From the NCBI GenBank assembly GCA_037367405.1, contig JAZKJV010004140.1, forward strand, positions 372,001 through 436,000: DNA of 64,000 nt. Reading direction: 5' to 3'. Origin of the DNA: Ottelia alismoides (taxonomy: Eukaryota; Streptophyta; Magnoliopsida; Alismatales; Hydrocharitaceae). Positions 57,960 to 64,000 of this stretch are shown one piece after another; positions within the stretch are counted from its first letter, which is position 1; each line of letters opens with the position of its first letter. Made by a program: the position numbers and the translations under genes. The notes under the pieces are model-generated. The model worked only from the letters and a program-made list of their open reading frames with translations, was not told where the DNA came from and searched no databases.

Positions 57960-60900
57960 TGATGAATCTGTGATTTATCACTTCAAAAGTTAAAAATAGA
58001 GCCTTGTTCCCGAGTAAATAGAGGCATATTTCCCTTTATAATGCATAAATAGCATTCATGCATGCATACATAATATATGCATTTTAGCAGTCCATTTGCA
58101 TTTAAATAAGAAGCCAAAATCCCTTGTAAAATATCCACTTGTCAAAATAACCTCTTCCTTAAAATATGTACTTCCTAGTTAATAATATAGGGAAGAAAGC
58201 CAGAAATCCCCCTTGTAAAATAGCCAATAAAGCCCTAGAACCCCTAGACCATAAAATGCCCATAGATCCTTCATACCAACTCCAAAATAGGTCTACTCAC
58301 TTTTAGAATAATACACATTAAAAGACCTTTAAAATGAGACTAATTTAATCCAATTAGGAGCTCGTATGAAAAAGTTGGGTTTTTGGGCCTCTTTGTATAC
58401 TACATGTATGTATATTTGTATCTTTGTATTTATGTATCATATTTGACCTCATCTCCGTCTTTGGTCAACATGAAACTTATAGACCTCATCGAGATCTACA
58501 ACTTTCATGTTTTAAGTTTTTCCAAATTCGGCCCCCTCCTCTCTCTACCTTTATTTCTTTGTCCAGCCAATCACAGAAGTCCACGTGGCGCCATCTGGTT
58601 GCGCCACACGGCCCACATCCCTTGCCCAGGCCGCCGCAGCCTTCAGCTGTTGGATGATCGTCCAGATCCAACGCCCTAGCCGCTACCATGTACGCCCTTC
58701 ACTTTAACCATCAGATCAAACCCCTGCCTCATCTCCATCGCCCGTTCGCTCCTCTCCCTCATCATGCCACGTGGCGCATCCTCCGCCATCAGATCACGCT
58801 CCAGTCTCTTCATCTGAGCGTTAGCCCCGCAGGCATCTGGACCGCCCAATTAAACACCTGCTGTTCATCCCAGCTGTCCGCTCACGCCCCATCTCCGTTG
58901 CACCACGTGGCCGCTTCACGACGTTAGGATCGCATCGACCAGATCTTCATCCAGTCGCTCCACCCCGCTTCGATCACCACCGTTGGATCACAAGATCCAA
59001 CGGTGGAGACTTCGTCTCCTACCTTGGGAGCCCCTCTCTCCCACGTTCTCCGCCTTGCGGGAGGGGCATCCCCTTCCTATTTTCCGCTACGCTCCTTCCA
59101 CCGTCGCCGAGCACCACAACCTCCACGATGGCCCCCACTCATCCCTGATCCTCGTCAGCCACTCCATCACCCACGTCGACCTCCAGCTCTCTCCCACGAA
59201 CTCCCTAATCCTCGCTCCTTCATCAGCATGGCCGAGACCCTCGATCTATAAATACTTGCCCTCCGGCCATCGTCGCACCCATCCGCCATTACAGGATAAA
59301 CCCCCGACTCAGAGCTCTCGATTGGTGACAACAATTGGCCATCTCTTCGAGCGAAGACAGGCATCTGCTCCGGCGAGATCCACAGCACCCTCCGCCGTGT
59401 CGCAGCCACCCTCCGAGTAGCTGCTCAAGCTCGGGACCCTACCGATCCCCCGAGCGACGACCAGGAACTCCGGAACGAGCTCCATTCCCCAAGTAACCTC
59501 CTCCATCCCTCTTCGATCTTCTTCTTCACTTTTTTTGATTTTCTCCAAGTTTATTCGCCTTCCACCGTGATCTTCTCGCTCCATCTCCATTCCTCTGAGC
59601 TCCGTGGAGGAGCTCTGATCTTCGTGCCATACTTCACACTCTCTGATGACGCAATCCATCTTCCATCGACTCCAGCTCCGCCACTTGGGCGGAGCACCAT
59701 CGCCGGACCACCCTTGCATTGCCATAGGCCTCGTCGTTTGCTTCCCATACCTCCACGCAACTCTACGTGCTTCGGCTATTCCCTAACCCCTTGTAGGTAC
59801 TCTTCACTTGACTGGCCGGAAGCTCGTCGGAGCTTCCCTCGAGCTTCATCACCAACGAGCTCCAGCACTCTCCACCGCTCCTGAAGCCACCGGAGGCTTC
59901 GCCTCCACGCTCCGCGTCTTCCGAGCTACTTCATACCCTTCGGCGAGCATCATCGACGACTGGAGGTCAGGATGGAGCAAGCTCCCCTCCGCCGGAGCCC
60001 CGCCTTCTCCTCCGCAGGTGGCGGAGGACCGTTGAAGATGAAGCTCTAGCCACCGTTCGATCATCTTGATCGAACGTTCCGCTTCCCGCCACATCACCCT
60101 CGACCGGAGCTGCTCAGAACCGTCGGATCGATCAGTGATCCTACGATCATCATTCATCCACGTCGCCAGTCAACCGGAGCATCACAGAGTCGTTGGATCC
60201 TTCTAGATCCAACGGTGTTTAGCGCGCCACGTCGTCATCTCAGGAGCAAGCTCCATCACCGTTGGATTCAACGATCTGACGGACTCATCTTTGCCACGCG
60301 TCTTCATCCCTCAGTCGTGGATCACCCTTGATCTAACGGTCTTGATCGCGCCACGACGACTGGTCCGAGCCTCTACCCCGACCTCTAGGCTCGGACCACC
60401 CGAAGCTTCGCCGAACCTCACTCCAAACCTCCAAGGAGCCCGAGCCTCGATCCGAGCCTAGGCGCACCACGTAAAAAATATGTGCGCCTTGGGTAAATTG
60501 CACAGAAACCCCAAGAGATTTCAGATATTGCAAATCAGTCCCTATGAAGCGCCCCACACGTGAGGAGCACGTGTAGCCGTGGAGAAATTGCATTGAGTCC
60601 CCCTGCATTATAGGTAATTGTACTTAAGTCCCTGTCAACATATTTGCTTTATGTAGTTTTATTTTCCTGTATTGCATATACACCCCTGTGTTTGCACGCA
60701 TCCCTAGGTTGCATTTTTACATCATTTTTAAATTCCAAAAGTTGCATTTTGTTGAGAAACTTGTCCTCTATCTATTGTGTCACGTATGATATTTTTGTAA
60801 TTACAGTAGAATTTTCAATGAATTAATTGGTTGATTTGTGTAATATTTTGCCCAGTGACACCTTTTAATTTCTAATTAATTTTCTGTGATTCCAAAAATC

Positions 60901-61583
60901 CTTAAAAATTCACAGTAGCTCTAGGACAGTGAACTTAACATTGCATAATAATTTCATGTATTTGCACACATATCGAGACCTGAATAAATTATTGAGTGAT
61001 TTTCTTATTTAAATTTTATTGAACTCATTTCACATTGAAATTAAGATTTGTCAATTTTCCTGGATTCCTCATCATCAGATCTATCTAGGATAATTATTGT
61101 TCCTGAAAACAATATGATTTGACATTTATTACAATTCAATTAGTGAAAATCACCTTGTCTGCATGTTTAATTCACAGTAAATTCATTTAGTGTCTAAAAA
61201 TTCCAAAAAAAAATAGGTTAGTTCATTTTTATCATAATTAATCATCTGGCCAATTTCTAGAATTTTTGGACTCCATTTGATATCTTAATTGAATTAACTT
61301 CATATTGGCCTGTTGGTTGCATGTGTTTTGCATAAAAACCGTAAAAGACCAAAAATATTCCCTCTGAAAATCGAACATCGGATTTGGCTAAAATTTGACC
61401 TAAGGAGACAGATGCCTCCTTGAGTTCGTCCTTGGACTTCACCAAGTAAAAAAATTTGCCGCTTGAAATTAACTCAAATCTAATTAAAGTGGTTTTTGAT
61501 TAGTCCTCTCGTATCCGACTACAACGAACACTATAAATTAATTTCGACATTAATCTGACCGGATTAACAAGAGTGCGGGAGGC
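57960..61583 (+). repeat. 3' LTR of A
   Basis: About 3624 bases, colinear with 26248-29849. TATAAATA at 59247-59254, perfect CCACCGTTGGATC hairpin at 58977-59006, double-G-box hairpin at 60554-60576. The end is uncertain by a base: the 5' copy ends GGAGGCA, while this copy reads GGAGGC and then B sequence GAGAG. Confidence 0.93.
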
Positions 61584-63195
61584 GAGAGCTGAGTCAGTTT
61601 CTACATCGATGTCGCTGACTTTTCTAATTGATTCAAACTTTGGTTCACTACTACCGAAGTTTCATGGAAAGACACATGAGGAGCTGTATGGGCATCTAAT
61701 TAAGATTGAGGAGATTCACAACAATAGATTCTATTCAGATATTACACATGAGAACGCCATGATGAAGAACTTTCCCTTGTCACTCAAGGATAGAGCCGCG
61801 AGACGATTATGACATTTGGGAGAGGAGCGAGCAAGTTGGGTATGCTTTGAGTTGCCTTTCTTAGGAGATTTTACCCCATTAGCCGAGCAAACTTCACGCG
61901 GTCGATTATAAGAGAGTTTTCACATGATACCTATGAGACAATTCAAGATATATGGCTCAGATTCGAGATCCTTTTGAGGAGATTCTCGGATCACGGGATC
62001 TCCAAAGTTGAGCTAGTTCAGATCTTTTATCTGTGGATGACAACAAAGCAAGAGGCACTGATTGATGTCTCGTGTGGTAGTTCACACTGTAATCTTGATA
62101 AGGATTCAATTTGGACTTTCTTTAGAGAGATTTCTGATATCAAGATGACATACGAGGGAGGTGTCAGACCACCTAGATGTGATTCACCTTCTGCTGAGTT
62201 AGGGATCACACATCATGCAGTTGATATGGGTATTGAGGCAACACAGAAGATTGACGTTGAGACAATTGTAGAAAGTTCTTTCCCTCATAAATTGACACAT
62301 ATTCAATTTAGTTTTCAACTAGAGTATCAGTCAGTTCCGTGTTTCCCAGTTCATGAGCCTTGGATACCTATTCCTCAAGTATTCCAAGATACCAAGCAAG
62401 GGCCCTTGTTGTTTCAACCGACATATCAGTCTATTCAGTTTCCATATCACGATCAGTGCTACAAGATGCCACCTCAAGAGCATTTCACCTCAAACTTAGT
62501 TGATTATTCTAAGCATCTTCAGTAGCCTGAGATGGATGAGGGCCACCACTTTGATATTCCTGACATTAGTGGTCCTACATTCGATCATTTCATCTACTTG
62601 ATTCATGATAAAATTGCATATTCTATGGAGGAGATGGACACATACCGAGATTTTATAGCCATCATTGTCACAGAACGAGAATCATATTCTACTTTACAAT
62701 AAACTTCTAAGTCGATGAGTACTTGTATTCCCAATTCCCATGATGTTAAGAGACAACTTCCAATTGCTGAGACATTTAGGATCAAAGAATATATAGTAGG
62801 CAATGGTGCAAAATTACAGATTCAACATGATTATCCATGTAGCAAAGGCAAAAATCACAAATAAATGGAAAAAAAGAGAAAATCTTGAAATAGAAATAAA
62901 GAGAAGACTTCAAACTCTCCTACTAGATCTCGATCTTCTTATCTTCATAGAGTTGGTCCCTGTTTGAGAAAATGATTTCCTTCTGCTTCTTCTTTTGATC
63001 CTCCTAGTGTACATATGACTGAGGAGGATATACAGATACCCTTCTCAGATACTCTGAATCTAGGGAAGGGAGAAATATTATAAAATCTCAAAAATAACCA
63101 AGAGTCAAAGTTTTATGAAAGAGATGATGGATAGAATTCAGATAAAACTCACTCTTTCAGAGGCATTGGTCCATGTTCTTCTTCTATAGAAATGT
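61584..63195 (+). pseudogene. gag of B, decayed
   Basis: This is the continuation of B after A. At 61640-61800 it encodes LLPKFHGKTHEELYGHLIKI and FPLSLKDRAARRL, matching the gag core of C (LLPKFHGLPTEEPHLHLQEF, FPFSLVDRAAYWL). After stops and shifts the frame 61974-62525 gives DHGISKVELVQIFYLW and DVSCGSSHCNLDKDSIW, matching the end of the core (HDISKPNLVQSFF, NASCGGSYFSKGEDDVW). The part 62526-63195 is a P/Q- and S-rich linker with many stops. No zinc knuckle is seen here either. Confidence 0.82.
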
Positions 63196-64000
63196 TTGAA
63201 GAAGCATACCACAATGACAAGAAAGAAGAGGCATAATCATTGCTATGGGAAACAAGTGCTGACCATTGCCATATGTTATGCTATACAGCAGAAGAAAAAG
63301 AAAGACATGGAACACCATTTGCCAATTGTCAGATTTCAGATCATGAGTTTGAGAACACCTTGTTCGACAAAGGATCATCAGTAAACATATTACCCTTCCA
63401 TATTCTAGAAACACTTCATTTAAGACCTCTCGAACAAGCCAAAATGATTCTTCAATATCGATATAGATCGGTCAAGAGGTCAAAGGGTACACTTCATGAC
63501 GTTGTCGTGATGATACAAGACATGAAATTCATTGTGGAATTTGTTGTTTAGATTCTGACTCTTCAGTACCATCATAAGATGTTGCTATTATTCTTGGCCG
63601 ACCTTTTACGCAAGCAGCCAAGGTCGTTATTGATTATGGGACAGATAGTGTTACTTTTCCTCCCAACAGCACGGTACCGAGCTCCCAGCTGATAAAGACT
63701 CTATAATCAGACAAGTGTGCTACCAGGACATCAGATACCAAGACATGTGGGATTATGATTGAGATTAGTCGTGATCCTATTGCTTCAGATTCTACTGAGT
63801 CCTGAGATTTCCTCTCTATAGTAAAATTTGGAGAGCACAACCTTTGGTGATCCTAGAATACATGTGTTGGATATGTGTTGACGAGATTCCCAGTATCTAC
63901 TTCATTGAGACAAAACTAATGGTGGCGCATATTCTGAAGGCCGAACCCATTTCGGTTGTAGATCCTTCAGTCAAACCTTCCAGTTGTGAGATTATTGTGC
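63196..64000 (+). pseudogene. Protease region of B, decayed
   Basis: Frame 63240-63551 carries FENTLFDKGSSVNILP, the protease loop motif with D-K-G, then GTLHDVVVMIQDMKFIVEFV as in C (GLLKDVVVTIQGLKFPVDFV). After a stop and a shift, IILGRPFTQAAKVVIDYG follows (about 63588-63640). The remaining bases to 64000 should be the linker before RT and are out of frame. B continues past the window. Confidence 0.8.

Larger units (their letters stand above)
26248..61583 (+). mobile_element. Element A: Athila-like element split by element C
   Basis: A has LTRs at 26248-29849 and 57960-61583, primer site 29860-29877, leader, gag, PR, RT, RNase H, and integrase up to 37189. Element C interrupts it, and it resumes with the integrase C-terminus at 55746, a 3' hairpin series and a polypurine tract next to the 3' LTR. 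The expected length without C is about 16.8 kb. Possible target duplication: GGGAG (26243-26247) against GAGAG (61584-61588). A itself lies in the gag of B. All reading frames are damaged. Confidence 0.92.
10651..64000 (+). mobile_element. Element B: outer Athila-like element, open at right
   Basis: B is the oldest plus-strand gypsy element. Its parts are a 5' LTR (10651-12330 plus 22643-24718), primer site (24733-24750), leader (24751-26247), gag (61584-62525 and on) and protease region (63196 onward). F sits in its LTR and A sits in its gag. The LTR starts with the same TGATGAATC-tip hairpin as A, and its 3' half shares the double-G-box hairpin with A. The rejoined LTR would be about 3756 bases, close to the 3.6 kb of A. 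RT, integrase and the 3' LTR must lie beyond the right edge. Confidence 0.8.

Overview
This window looks like plant nuclear heterochromatin. It holds no host gene that I can support; nearly every base belongs to LTR retrotransposons inserted into one another. Two superfamilies are present. Four Ty3/gypsy elements resemble the plant Athila lineage: very long LTRs (about 3.6-3.8 kb), primer sites complementary to the 3' end of plant tRNA-Asp, and a Gag-PR-RT-RNase H-INT gene order. A Ty1/copia family is present as one full-length element, one solo LTR and one fragment. The organism is a flowering plant with a repeat-rich genome; I cannot name the species.

Layout, using my own letters. Element D (minus strand, about 1-10404) is an old Athila-like element that has lost pol, and a copia solo LTR (2617-5224) sits in it. 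A fragment of a plus-strand copia LTR (about 10405-10650) is cut at 10651 by element B (plus strand, 10651 to beyond 64000). B's 5' LTR is split by full-length copia element F (minus strand, 12331-22642). B's gag is split by element A (plus strand, 26248-61583). A's integrase codons are split by element C (minus strand, 37190-55740). Target-site duplications support C (CTAGG both sides), the solo LTR (GTATG/GTACG), and less exactly F and A. The nesting order B, then A, then C agrees with LTR divergence read by eye: about 3% in A and about 1% in C.

Coding content. Only C keeps a long open frame: 1286 codons of protease, reverse transcriptase, RNase H and integrase. Its gag part carries several stops and one frameshift, and its protease lacks the catalytic-loop glycine. 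A's gag-pol has about seven stops and three frameshifts and is cut by C. B and F are heavily decayed. D keeps only a faint gag. No element here appears able to move on its own.

The most interesting signals are non-coding RNA or DNA structures that no standard feature type explains. (1) A series of hairpins after pol in A, C and D, whose 3' arms copy the polypurine-tract sequence and whose stems change in a compensatory way. (2) In the copia LTRs, a run of about nine palindromes with a shared AAT-CAC-ATT core and differing, self-complementary arms. (3) A double-G-box hairpin in the LTRs of A, B and C with co-varying arms. (4) A 21-nt hairpin at the very tip of the Athila-like LTRs. (5) A perfect 28-bp palindrome in the C LTR.
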